In this document: in pieces, positions 32,552 to 41,344 of the stretch | Numbering within the stretch: the stretch's first letter is position 1 | Layout: the number at the start of each line of letters is the position of its first letter | NCBI GenBank assembly: GCA_964533945.1 | Contig: CAZHPA010000001.1 | Coordinates: forward strand, 62,001-126,000 | Reading direction: 5' to 3' | Length of the DNA: 64,000 nt | From: CAZHPA01 sp964533945 | GTDB taxonomy: Bacteria; Bacillota; Clostridia; Lachnospirales; WRBF01 | The notes under the pieces: model-generated | Databases searched by the model: none | Seen by the model: only the letters and a program-made list of their open reading frames with translations | Told to the model about the DNA's origin: nothing | Program-made: the position numbers and the translations under genes

Positions 32552-35035
32552 TTATCCCTCGTCAAGCGAAATATTATAATAGTTATAGCTGTCTTGTTCA
32601 ACTTGTTCAAACGGCAAAATTTCAACTTTTGAATAGTATGAATTGTTTATAATTTGCAAAATTTGCTCGGCGCGCTCTAATATTGGCTTTGAAATTCCGG
32701 CAAGCTTTGCAACGTGTATTCCAAAACTGCTGTCTGCTTTGCCTTCAACAAGTTTTCTTAAAAAGGCAATTTCTCCATTAATTTCTTCAACTGCCATATA
32801 ATAATTTTTAACGCCTAAAACTTTCGTTTCAAGTTCTGCTAACTTGTGGTAATGAGTTGAAAATAAAGTTTTAGCACCAATTTTTAACGCAATTTCTTCA
32901 AGAACAGCAAAAGCTATACTTAATCCGTCAACTGTGCTTGTCCCACGCCCTATTTCATCTAAAACAAGCAAGCTATTTTTTGTTGCGCCATTTAAAATTT
33001 CGGCCACTTCGCTCATTTCAACCATAAATGTGCTTCTTCCTGTTGATAAATCGTCTGAGGCACCAATTCTTGTAAAAATTTTGTCGACAACTCCTATTAT
33101 ACCGCTTTTTGCAGGTATAAAGCAACCAATTTGTGCCATAATAACAATTAATGCGGTTTGTCTTATATAAGTTGATTTTCCTGCCATATTAGGGCCTGTT
33201 ATAATTAAAAGCCTATTGCTATCTTTATCTAAGAAAATATTATTCGGAACAAAAGAAGTTAACTTTTCAATTACGGGGTGCCTTGCTTCTTCAATATCAA
33301 TTACCGATTTATCATTTACAATTGGCTTAACATATTTATTTTTATTAGACACTTCGGCAAACGATTGAAGCACATCAATAGTTGCAATTATGGAAGCAGA
33401 AAGTTGCATTCTTTCTGTTTGGCTTTTTATATCGTTTATAACTTCTTTGAAAATTTCTTTTTCTATTAAATCTATTTCTTCGTTAGCCTGCAAAATTTCA
33501 AACGCAATCTGTTCTAACTCATCTGTAGTAAAGCGCTGACCGTTAGAGTTAACTTGTCTTTTCTTGAAATAGTTTGGAACTTTTTCTAAATAGGAATTTG
33601 TAACTTCAAAATAGTACCCTAAAGCTTTGCCATATTTAATTTTTAAGCTTTTAATGCCACTGTTTAATTTTTCTTTGTTTTCAAGCTCTGAAAGAAGTGT
33701 TTCCCCTTTTGCTTTAATTTCCCGATACTTGTCAAGCGTTTTGTCGTAGCCGTCTTTAATTATGCCGCCTTCTTCTAAGCTTGCTGTGCAGTTTTCGTTT
33801 ATAGCTTCTTCAAGCAATGCATAAATATCAAAAAGTTCGTCAAAAGCATTATACATTTCAATACAAAGTTTAGAACTTAGCTTTTCAATGCAACGTTTTA
33901 TAGTTGGCAACTGTTCGATAGCTAATTTTAAATCAATTAAATCTTTACTGCTTATAGCTTTGTATATAATTTTGCCGCATAGCCTTTCTATATCCGAAAC
34001 TAAATTTAAACTTTCTCTAAGCTCAAATCTCAAAAGACCGTTTTCAAAAAGCTCCGAAACAGCATTAAGTCGTCGATTTATTTCTATATGGCAATTTAAA
34101 GGCTGTTCTATCCATTTTTTAATAAGCCTTTTGCCCATTGAAGTTTTTGTTTCATCTAAAACCCAAAGCAAACTATTTTTATTGCCTTTTTCGTGCAAAC
34201 TTTGTGTTAATTCTAAATTTTTCAATGAAGATGCGTTAGGAATGACGTATAAGCTATTTGCGTAATATTTAATTGAATTTATATGTGAAATTGAGTTTTT
34301 TTGCATTTCATATAAATAGTCAATTAAGGCACCACAAGCGCATATGCAATGCGGGTTTTTATATATTTCAAGGCTTTTTAAGTTGTCAATTTTTAGATGA
34401 CCGCATATTATTTTAGTGGCTTCTTTTAAATTAAAGGCGGTTGTATAATATACAACTGATTTTAATTCTTTACTTTTAAACAAATCGTTTGTAATTATTT
34501 CTTTTGGACATATTCTAAAAATTTCTTCAATTACTTTTTTAGATTGCTTAGATTGTTCGGTTTGAGAAGAATCGAAACAAGTTGTTGTAAATTCTCCTGT
34601 TGTAACATCGCAAGTTGCAATTCCAAATCCGCTGTTATCTTTAAATATACATGTTATATAGTTGTTTTCTGTGCTGTCAAACGCTTTTGCGTATGTGTTT
34701 GTTCCGGGTGTTATAACTTTAATAACTTCACGTTCTACAATTTTTTTAGAACCTTTATCTTTATTTGGAGCTTCCATTTGTTCACAAATAGCAACTTTAT
34801 AGCCTTTTTCTACAAGCTTTGTAATGTGGTTTTCGGCGGCATGATATGGCACCCCGCACATTGGGGAACGTTCTCCTTGTTTAGATTCACGGCTTGTTAA
34901 TTTAATTCCAAGTTCGCTTGAAGCGGTTACGGCATCTTCAAAAAACAGCTCGTAAAATTCCCCTAATCTAAAGAAAATTAAGCAGCCTTTATACTTTTCT
35001 TTAACTTTAAAATATTGCTCAAGAAGCGAAGGCAT
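32552..35035 (-). CDS. mutS: DNA mismatch repair protein MutS
   Basis: Protein of 827 aa with the complete MutS architecture. The mismatch-recognition N-domain includes the Phe-x-Glu motif (FFRLGEFYELFFEDA, near residue 22). Connector, lever and clamp follow, then the ATPase with Walker A GPNMAGKSTYIRQ near 610, the signature STFMVEMSE and Walker B LLVLDEIGRGTS. The ATG lies behind GGGGGGTGT. MutL is not in the window; miaA takes the next place. Confidence 0.97.
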   Translation of the reverse strand: MPSLLEQYFKVKEKYKGCLIFFRLGEFYELFFEDAVTASSELGIKLTSRESKQGERSPMCGVPYHAAENHITKLVEKGYKVAICEQMEAPNKDKGSKKIVEREVIKVITPGTNTYAKAFDSTENNYITCIFKDNSGFGIATCDVTTGEFTTTCFDSSQTEQSKQSKKVIEEIFRICPKEIITNDLFKSKELKSVVYYTTAFNLKEATKIICGHLKIDNLKSLEIYKNPHCICACGALIDYLYEMQKNSISHINSIKYYANSLYVIPNASSLKNLELTQSLHEKGNKNSLLWVLDETKTSMGKRLIKKWIEQPLNCHIEINRRLNAVSELFENGLLRFELRESLNLVSDIERLCGKIIYKAISSKDLIDLKLAIEQLPTIKRCIEKLSSKLCIEMYNAFDELFDIYALLEEAINENCTASLEEGGIIKDGYDKTLDKYREIKAKGETLLSELENKEKLNSGIKSLKIKYGKALGYYFEVTNSYLEKVPNYFKKRQVNSNGQRFTTDELEQIAFEILQANEEIDLIEKEIFKEVINDIKSQTERMQLSASIIATIDVLQSFAEVSNKNKYVKPIVNDKSVIDIEEARHPVIEKLTSFVPNNIFLDKDSNRLLIITGPNMAGKSTYIRQTALIVIMAQIGCFIPAKSGIIGVVDKIFTRIGASDDLSTGRSTFMVEMSEVAEILNGATKNSLLVLDEIGRGTSTVDGLSIAFAVLEEIALKIGAKTLFSTHYHKLAELETKVLGVKNYYMAVEEINGEIAFLRKLVEGKADSSFGIHVAKLAGISKPILERAEQILQIINNSYYSKVEILPFEQVEQDSYNYYNISLDEG

Positions 35036-35055
35036 GTTACACCCCCCCTTTTTTT

Positions 35056-35454
35056 TTATCCACAGCTACTGCAACTTCCGCCTTGGCAGCCTCCGCAGTT
35101 GCTTTCTTCAGCCGGAATTCCTGTAATAACACTTTTTAACACATTCATAACTTGATTAATAAATGCGTTAAATTCGTTTTCGGCAAAAATTAACGTTCCT
35201 ATTAAAGGGTGCTTTTTAAGTTCTGCCCCCATTTCTGTTAATTTTTGAATTGCTAATTTATATTGTTCTTCTGTCATATTTCCTTTGCTTATATTTCTTT
35301 GTATGTCGGTTTGGTATGCTGTATATTCTAAAAGCTTGCGCTTTGCATCTTCATCGCTTTCTAAGGCTTCTCTTGCAATATTAACTGATATTGCTTGGTC
35401 TGATTTTAAAATTAATTCACCAAGTTCTTTTGCTTTTTCATTGTAAATTGACAT
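35056..35454 (-). CDS. YlbF/YmcA-family regulator with Cys-rich tail
   Basis: Protein of 132 aa. Residues 1-115 are helical with the YlbF pattern (AKELGELILKSDQAISVNIAREAL, then GALIGTLIF-like NEFNAFINQVMNVL). The last 15 residues, CGGCQGGSCSSCG, hold five cysteines. In Bacillus the YlbF-YmcA-YaaT complex carries [4Fe-4S] clusters and promotes mRNA maturation by RNase Y; the tail fits such cluster binding. It lies just upstream of mutS (20 bp) and is probably co-transcribed. Confidence 0.82.
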   Translation of the reverse strand: MSIYNEKAKELGELILKSDQAISVNIAREALESDEDAKRKLLEYTAYQTDIQRNISKGNMTEEQYKLAIQKLTEMGAELKKHPLIGTLIFAENEFNAFINQVMNVLKSVITGIPAEESNCGGCQGGSCSSCG

Positions 35455-35480
35455 ATTTTTTCTCCTTATTTTAATTTTAT

Positions 35481-36203
35481 CTATACAAGATGCAAACTTT
35501 TAATCTCAAATTCATTAAGCTTTCTAAAGTTACCCTCTTCCAATTCACCTAAGCAAACATTACCAATTGCAATACGTTTAAGCGAAACAACTTCATGGTT
35601 AATTGCATCGCACATTTTGCGAACTTGCCGGTTTTTGCCTTCTTTAATTGTAATTTTAACTAGACTTATTGCTCTGGAATTTGAAGTATTGCAAATTTCA
35701 ATTTCTGAGGGTGCTGTTACATAATCGTTATCTATAAGCAAGCCATTTTTAAACTGTAAAAGTTCTTTTTTTGTTGGAACACCTTTAATTTCCGCAATAT
35801 AAGTTTTTGGAATGCTATGTTTTGGATGAGTTAGTTTATATGATAATTCCCCGTCATTTGTTAAAATAATAAGCCCTTTTGTATCGTAGTCAAGCCTTCC
35901 TATTGAAAATAGACGTGTATTTATGCCTTTAACTAAATCAAAAATTGTTTTACGATTGAATTGGTCTTTATTTGTGCAAACATAGCCTTTAGGCTTATTT
36001 AGCATAATATATTCAAACTTAGCCGAAGTTGAAATTTCTTTTTTATCTAAGCAAACAATGTCTTTAGAGTCGTCAACTTTTGTTCCAAGCACTTGAATTG
36101 TTTTGCCGTTAACGGAAATACGCCCTTCCAAAATTAAGTTTTCGGCAGCACGCCTTGAAGCAACACCTGCGCTTGCCAAATATTTTTGCAATCTAACTAG
36201 CAC
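35481..36203 (-). CDS. Pseudouridine synthase, RsuA/RluB family
   Basis: Protein of 240 aa. N-terminal S4 RNA-binding domain (RLQKYLASAGVASRRAAENLI); catalytic Asp in the GRLDYDTKGLIILTNDG motif near residue 100; late motif EGKNRQVRKMCDAINHEVVSLKRI. It modifies 16S or 23S rRNA; RluB (23S) is the likelier assignment given the clostridial context, but RsuA cannot be excluded. GTG start; 26 bp before the ylbF-like gene. Confidence 0.9.
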   Translation of the reverse strand: MLVRLQKYLASAGVASRRAAENLILEGRISVNGKTIQVLGTKVDDSKDIVCLDKKEISTSAKFEYIMLNKPKGYVCTNKDQFNRKTIFDLVKGINTRLFSIGRLDYDTKGLIILTNDGELSYKLTHPKHSIPKTYIAEIKGVPTKKELLQFKNGLLIDNDYVTAPSEIEICNTSNSRAISLVKITIKEGKNRQVRKMCDAINHEVVSLKRIAIGNVCLGELEEGNFRKLNEFEIKSLHLV

Positions 36204-36397
36204 TTTATTTTTCCGCCATTTCTAATTTTATTATAAAACTCCATAATCCTTTTAAAACATTAATTGTAGTATAAGATTATTTTTGCCATTTGAATGTATT
36301 TGGCTTGCCATATTTATATTTTAATTATATTCCTAAATTTAACAAAAATCAAGATAAAAAGACTATGAATTGCAAAACTTTACTTTTTTGCAAACAA

Positions 36398-36451
36398 AAT
36401 TATGCAGCTTATACCCCCACGACTAAAATGGGGGGGATTACGCTGCAATTT
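36398..36451. other. Strong G/C-tract hairpin
   Basis: Inner arms CCCCC (36414-36418) and GGGGGGG (36430-36436), with loop ACGACTAAAAT, are framed by GCAGC/GCTGC and an outer AAATT/AATTT pairing. It lies in the 288-bp gap between the DUF4097 gene and the pseudouridine synthase gene. The rest of the gap shows no gene. It could be a terminator for the DUF4097 gene (minus strand) or a leftover transposon end. Confidence 0.5.
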
Positions 36452-36490
36452 AGTAATTTTTAAAATAAAAATAAGAATACTTTTAGAAAA

Positions 36491-37714
36491 TTAAGAAATA
36501 GTTATTGGACCATTGGAAGTTTCTGCTGAAAGCTTAACTTTTTTAGCACAAGTTGAAAAATTGCCTGAAGTTGCTTCAACATATGTTGGCTCGTATTTTG
36601 AAAAGCTTAAATCTGAAAGTCCAAGCTGAACGTTGCTTATTGAAGTTTGCGCTTTAATATAATACCCAACTTTTTTATCTGTTGGAAGATTAATATTTAT
36701 TTTGTTATTGCTTGTTTCAACAAACCAAACGTATTCACATGCTCTTGCGAAATATGGAATTTCCATAATTACGCTCGCATTAAATGAAGATAGTTTTAAA
36801 TTAGCAACATCAATTCCCCTTGCTTTAATGCCACCGCCAGAATTTTCAATATGTCCATTATCGCCCGTTAAATTTTCAATCATAAGCTTGCCGTTTTGCC
36901 CATCAATTTTCATATTTTGGGAATCAACAGATTTAATTATAACATCCCCATTTTGATTTGTTACGCTAAAATATGATGAATTTATGTTAGAAGCTTCAAT
37001 TTTGCCATTAATTGTTTGCAATCTTAAATTGTTAAACAAGCCTTCAGGAATTAGCGCATCAATATAAACTTTTTCAAAATACTCCTCGTCGTAATTTAAA
37101 TAGTATTTGCTTCCCAACTTCATAAGCTCGATTTCTGTGCCTTTAACTTTTGTTTTATATAAAACTTTAATTGTCATTTTGTCGCCATTATAGCCTTTAA
37201 CAAAAACATCTCCGTTAAACCCAAAAAGGTTTAAATCACCGTGTTTTGAATCAATAATTGTTTCAAACGTTTTTGATTCAAGCCCAATTGCAGGTGCAGG
37301 CATACTTGGTGCCGATATGGAAGAAGATGGCGGTGGCGTTGAAGGTTTCGCCGGTTCAGATATGCTTCTGGAAATCATATCGGAAACTTGAACAGCTTTT
37401 TCAGCAACAACTTCTGAAAAGCGCTGTATTTTAGGCTCTAAATTTTTTGCAAAAACTTCAAATTTTCTTCCTAAATCATTTGCAAGTGCATTAAAATCAA
37501 CGCTTGAACTTGAGCTTGGAGCCGAAGTTGGCATTGGCGGCGGCGGAGGAAGCGGAATTTGGTTTTGTTGATTTTGGCTGTTACTATATCCTTTATATAC
37601 ATCGCCACTTGGTTTAGGTGTGTTATCTACAGAACTAAGTAATTGCGCCGCTTCTTGTGCTGTAATTTTTCCTTCTTGAAGCATTTCTAAAATTTTTAAT
37701 CTTTCTTGACTCAT
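36491..37714 (-). CDS. DUF4097-family protein with SHOCT-like N-terminus
   Basis: Protein of 407 aa. Residues 1-30 (SQERLKILEMLQEGKITAQEAAQLL) match the short SHOCT-like helical module. A Pro-rich and Ser-rich linker (about 45-150) follows, then a right-handed beta-helix-like DUF4097 region (NINSSYFSVTNQNGDVIIKSVDS, MIENLTGDNGHIENSGGGIKARG). Such proteins in Firmicutes often accompany membrane-stress or transcription regulators; function unclear. No signal peptide. Stands alone. Confidence 0.8.
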   Translation of the reverse strand: MSQERLKILEMLQEGKITAQEAAQLLSSVDNTPKPSGDVYKGYSNSQNQQNQIPLPPPPPMPTSAPSSSSSVDFNALANDLGRKFEVFAKNLEPKIQRFSEVVAEKAVQVSDMISRSISEPAKPSTPPPSSSISAPSMPAPAIGLESKTFETIIDSKHGDLNLFGFNGDVFVKGYNGDKMTIKVLYKTKVKGTEIELMKLGSKYYLNYDEEYFEKVYIDALIPEGLFNNLRLQTINGKIEASNINSSYFSVTNQNGDVIIKSVDSQNMKIDGQNGKLMIENLTGDNGHIENSGGGIKARGIDVANLKLSSFNASVIMEIPYFARACEYVWFVETSNNKININLPTDKKVGYYIKAQTSISNVQLGLSDLSFSKYEPTYVEATSGNFSTCAKKVKLSAETSNGPITIS

Positions 37715-37888
37715 AAGTCCTCCTTATTTGACTTTTTTGCTTTGTCAACTTTTCATTATACAATACGTCTATAATTTTTATTTTTAATATGTTAAATTAT
37801 ACGTTTAAATACGTTTAATGTTTGCATTTTTTGTAAAACCATATATAATAAGTGGAAGAATTTTATAAAAAAATAAGGAGTGGGATTT

Positions 37889-38983
37889 ATGGCAATAGTA
37901 CATGGAGGAAATATTGACGAAATTGAAAGAATTTATAACATACCAAAAAGCGAAATAAAAGACTTTAGCGGAAATATTAACCCATTAGGCGCTTCGAAAG
38001 CGGCAGTTAATACATTGCTTGAAAATGCACATACTGCAATAACAACATATCCCGATGATAAATATTTAAAACTTAAAAAGTCGATAGCAAGCTATGTTTG
38101 CGCCGACGAGCAATATGTAATGGTTGGTAATGGCTCTACAGAACTTATTTCATTATATATTAAAACTATTAGCCCTAAAAAGGCAATAATAATTTCTCCG
38201 GCATATTCAGAATACGAGCGTGAAATTAAGAACTGCAAAGGAGAAGTTGTTTTATTTGAACTTTGCGAACAGCAAAATAGCTTTAGACTAAGCTTTGATA
38301 AATTGTTTGCCGCCTTAACACCGCAATACAACTTGCTTGTAATATGCAACCCAAACAACCCAACAGGCTATACGCTAAATAGAAATGAAATTGAAATTAT
38401 TTTAAATCACTGTGAAAAACACGGCATATTTGTCTTGATTGATGAAACATATGCCGAATTTTCGGAAAATGAAAGCTGCATAACGCTTATTAACAACTAC
38501 GATAATTTATTTGTTGTTAGAGGAACTTCTAAATTTTTTGCCGTTCCAGGATTAAGGCTTGGGTATGGGCTTTGTAAAAATGCAAATATACTTGAACAAA
38601 TTAATAAAGGAAAAGACCCGTGGTCTGTTAATTCTTTTGCTGATTTAGCCGGAATTGCAATGTTTTCGGACTACGAATATATTTCCGAAACAAAAAAATT
38701 AATTATTAAAGAACGCAACAAGCTTTTTAAAGCGTTAGAGCAAATAGAAGGATTAAGGCCATATACAAGCCAATCAAATTTTTTGCTTGTTAAAATTACA
38801 AACGAAAAAATTACGTCTTCTTTTGTATTTTCTGAATTAATAAAAGAGGGTATATTAATACGTGATGCTTCAAGCTTTCCTTTTCTTTCGTGCAAATTTT
38901 TGCGTGTTTGTGTTTTACTGCCCGAACATAACAATTTGCTTATTGAAAAACTTTCAACGTTGTTTAATAAATACAATTCTTAG
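37889..38983 (+). CDS. Class I/II PLP aminotransferase, CobD/HisC-like
   Basis: Protein of 364 aa. The start HGGNIDEIERIYNIPKSEIKDFSGNINPLG is characteristic of threonine-phosphate decarboxylase CobD. PLP-site features: NPNNPTGYTL near residue 153, DETYAEFSE near 188, and the lysine in VRGTSKFFAVPGLRLGYG near 215. ATG 37889 is used because AAGGAG lies upstream; an in-frame GTG nine bases earlier overlaps the ribosome binding site. No cobalamin gene is nearby, so a histidinol-phosphate-like or other transaminase role is also possible. Confidence 0.82.
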   Translation: MAIVHGGNIDEIERIYNIPKSEIKDFSGNINPLGASKAAVNTLLENAHTAITTYPDDKYLKLKKSIASYVCADEQYVMVGNGSTELISLYIKTISPKKAIIISPAYSEYEREIKNCKGEVVLFELCEQQNSFRLSFDKLFAALTPQYNLLVICNPNNPTGYTLNRNEIEIILNHCEKHGIFVLIDETYAEFSENESCITLINNYDNLFVVRGTSKFFAVPGLRLGYGLCKNANILEQINKGKDPWSVNSFADLAGIAMFSDYEYISETKKLIIKERNKLFKALEQIEGLRPYTSQSNFLLVKITNEKITSSFVFSELIKEGILIRDASSFPFLSCKFLRVCVLLPEHNNLLIEKLSTLFNKYNS

Positions 38984-39060
38984 ATTTTCTTTGTAATTTT
39001 CCTATAAAAACTTGTCCCGTTATATTTTAACACATCATATGTTTAATATATATTATCTTC

Positions 39061-39093
39061 GCCCTTAATGTAATTAATTCCAAATTAAAGGGC
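39061..39093. other. Hairpin before ydcF-like gene
   Basis: Arms GCCCTTAAT (39061-39069) and ATTAAAGGGC (39084-39093) pair with one bulge. There is no T-tract. It may be a weak terminator for the preceding gene. Confidence 0.35.
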
Positions 39094-39106
39094 AAAGACA
39101 ATATAT

Positions 39107-39134
39107 TTGCAAACTTTTTTAAATGTGATATAAT
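39107..39134 (+). promoter_or_regulatory. Promoter of the YdcF-like gene
   Basis: TTGCAA (39107-39112), 16-nt spacer, TATAAT (39129-39134), about 30 bp before the TTG start. Confidence 0.5.
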
Positions 39135-39165
39135 TAAAGTATCCACAATAAAGGGTTGATACGTT

Positions 39166-39759
39166 TTGAGAACACGTAAGCTATCAATGCTTTTCACTAT
39201 TGTTTCTATAATAATTTTAATAACTTTACTATTTTTGGAATATAAAGTAGTATCTATGCAAAATAACTATGCTGCCGGTAAGTCGGATTGTATTTTAATT
39301 TTGGGCAATTCATTAGAAGATGGTAAAAATCCAAGCAAATGGCTTTTAGAAAGATTAGAGGCAGGGCTTTCGCTTTATAACGACGGTTTTGCCGAAAAGA
39401 TAATTGTTTCTGGCGGCAAAGGCCCAACAGATAAAGTACCTGTTTCGCAATCTATGAAAGAATGGCTTTTGCTTAACGGGGTTTCCGATGAGCATATTTT
39501 AACGGAAGAAGCTTCAAAAAATACATATGAAAACTTTAAATTTTCTAAAGCAATTGCAAAGGAAGAAAATATTAGAAGCGTTATTGTTGTTACAAATGAT
39601 TTTCATATATATCGTTCTATGCAAATTGCAAGCAACTTTTTTAAAAACGTAAGCGGTAAAAGCGTTTATTCTGAATTTGATTTTAAAAAGCTTTTGGCAT
39701 ATTTAAAAGAACCGTTTTCTTTAATTAAATATTGTATTACAACTATTGCCTTTTATTAA
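39166..39759 (+). CDS. YdcF/SanA-family (DUF218) membrane protein
   Basis: Protein of 197 aa: one N-terminal membrane segment (LFTIVSIIILITLLFLEY), then the DUF218 domain with CILILGNSLEDGKNPSKWLLERLEAGLSLY, KIIVSGGKGPTDKVPVSQSMKEWL and VVTNDFHIYRSMQIA. TTG start behind AAGGG. Members such as ElyC and SanA affect envelope polymers; the precise role here is unknown. Confidence 0.87.
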   Translation: MRTRKLSMLFTIVSIIILITLLFLEYKVVSMQNNYAAGKSDCILILGNSLEDGKNPSKWLLERLEAGLSLYNDGFAEKIIVSGGKGPTDKVPVSQSMKEWLLLNGVSDEHILTEEASKNTYENFKFSKAIAKEENIRSVIVVTNDFHIYRSMQIASNFFKNVSGKSVYSEFDFKKLLAYLKEPFSLIKYCITTIAFY

Positions 39760-39799
39760 TTTTAACTTTTAAGCTATTTAAATTTAGGAGGTGGTTTTT

Positions 39800-41332
39800 A
39801 TGAAACTAAATTTTGCTATGCTAACACTTATAATGTTTATTTTTTGCGGCTGTATAATGCAAAGCAGCAAAAACGATGCCATAATAGATTCATCAATTCC
39901 CGACATAAAAGCAACCGCCGCCCCAAAAACAATGGAAGAACCCGAACTAGAACCAACTACAGAAAACACGAATAATATTGAATATGTAATCAATTTAGAT
40001 GTTGACCCAAAAACACGAATTGTTACAGGTATTCAAAAAGTTAAATTTACAAACGTTCAAAGCAAAAGCTTATATAAAGTTTATTTTAACCTATATTTAA
40101 ATGCTTTTAAAAAAGACAGCAAAATCGTTCCTTATTTTGACAAATTTAAAGATAAAATTTTTGAAAACGGTATTGATTACGGCTACATTGAAATACAAAG
40201 CGTTTCAAACAATAACGAAGAAACAACGTTTAATGTTTATGGAACTACTCTTGAAATAGACTTAACAGAACCTTTAGTGTTTGAAGAAACAACAGAAATA
40301 ACGCTTCAATTTGAAGCATATATTCCTTTAATTAACGAAAACACAGGGGCAAATTCAAAGGCTATGTGGTTTGGAAATTTTTTGCCTACTCTTTCGGTAT
40401 ATGATAAAGACGGATTTAATATATATCCCAATTACCCTGCCGGAGATTCATTTTATACAGAAATTGCAAACTACAGCGTAAATGTAACAGTGCCTAACGG
40501 CTATGATGTATGCGGAACAGGCATTAGCACAATTACAGAGCTTGAAGATAAAACAACAACTTCATTTACGGCGCATTTTGTTAGAGATTTTGCGTTTGCA
40601 ATTAGCAAATACTATAAAAAAATGTCGTATACAGGTAAATCTGATGTTGAAATTAATATGTATTACTATTCAAATTTTAAAGATGTTCAGCACTTTCTTG
40701 AACTTGCTGAAAAAAGCTTGAATTACTACAGCCAAAAAATTGGAAACTATCCATATCAAAAGCTAGATATTATAGAATGCGAACTTTCGTTTCCTTCTGG
40801 TATGGAATATCCCCAAGTTATTTTTATGGATTCCAGCTACTTACAAAACGAACGCTCCCAGCTAACACTTGTGCATGAAGTTTGTCATCAATGGTTTTAT
40901 AATATAATTGGAAACAACCAAGTTAATGAAGCATGGATTGATGAAGGTTTTTGCTCTTTACTTGCAGAGTATATTTTAAACGATGAGGGCAAAATATACC
41001 AAAAGCTAAAAGGGGAGTACGATACGTTGTCGGAAAAATTGGAATCTTTGGAAAACAAAACTTTGCTTGATGATATTAGCGTTTATAAAAGCTGGTCAGA
41101 TTATTATAACGTTCAATATTTGCGCTCTAAATTAATGCTTTACAGTCTTAAAATTAAAATGGGCGACGAAAAATTTGAAGACTTTTTAAAGAAATTTTAT
41201 ACTAACTATGCCTTCAAAATTGCTTCTAAAAATGATATTATAAGCATTGCAAGCGAAGTTTACGGCAGCGATTTAACAAGCTTTTTTAAAAAATGGATAG
41301 AAGACAATAAAATGCCCGCTCTTGTTAATTAG
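39800..41332 (+). CDS. M1-family metallopeptidase lipoprotein
   Basis: Protein of 510 aa. The N-terminus has a lipobox-like signal (LTLIMFIFCGCIMQS), so it is a surface lipoprotein. After an acidic linker comes the M1 N-domain (residues 55-240) and the catalytic zinc site VHEVCHQW followed after 18 residues by E in NEAWIDEGFC. Start ATG 39800 follows AGGAGGTGG; the GTG at 39791 lies in that site. It lacks the long C-terminal domain of classical aminopeptidase N. Likely cleaves peptides at the cell surface. Confidence 0.9.
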   Translation: MKLNFAMLTLIMFIFCGCIMQSSKNDAIIDSSIPDIKATAAPKTMEEPELEPTTENTNNIEYVINLDVDPKTRIVTGIQKVKFTNVQSKSLYKVYFNLYLNAFKKDSKIVPYFDKFKDKIFENGIDYGYIEIQSVSNNNEETTFNVYGTTLEIDLTEPLVFEETTEITLQFEAYIPLINENTGANSKAMWFGNFLPTLSVYDKDGFNIYPNYPAGDSFYTEIANYSVNVTVPNGYDVCGTGISTITELEDKTTTSFTAHFVRDFAFAISKYYKKMSYTGKSDVEINMYYYSNFKDVQHFLELAEKSLNYYSQKIGNYPYQKLDIIECELSFPSGMEYPQVIFMDSSYLQNERSQLTLVHEVCHQWFYNIIGNNQVNEAWIDEGFCSLLAEYILNDEGKIYQKLKGEYDTLSEKLESLENKTLLDDISVYKSWSDYYNVQYLRSKLMLYSLKIKMGDEKFEDFLKKFYTNYAFKIASKNDIISIASEVYGSDLTSFFKKWIEDNKMPALVN

Positions 41333-41344
41333 GAGGCAAATCTT

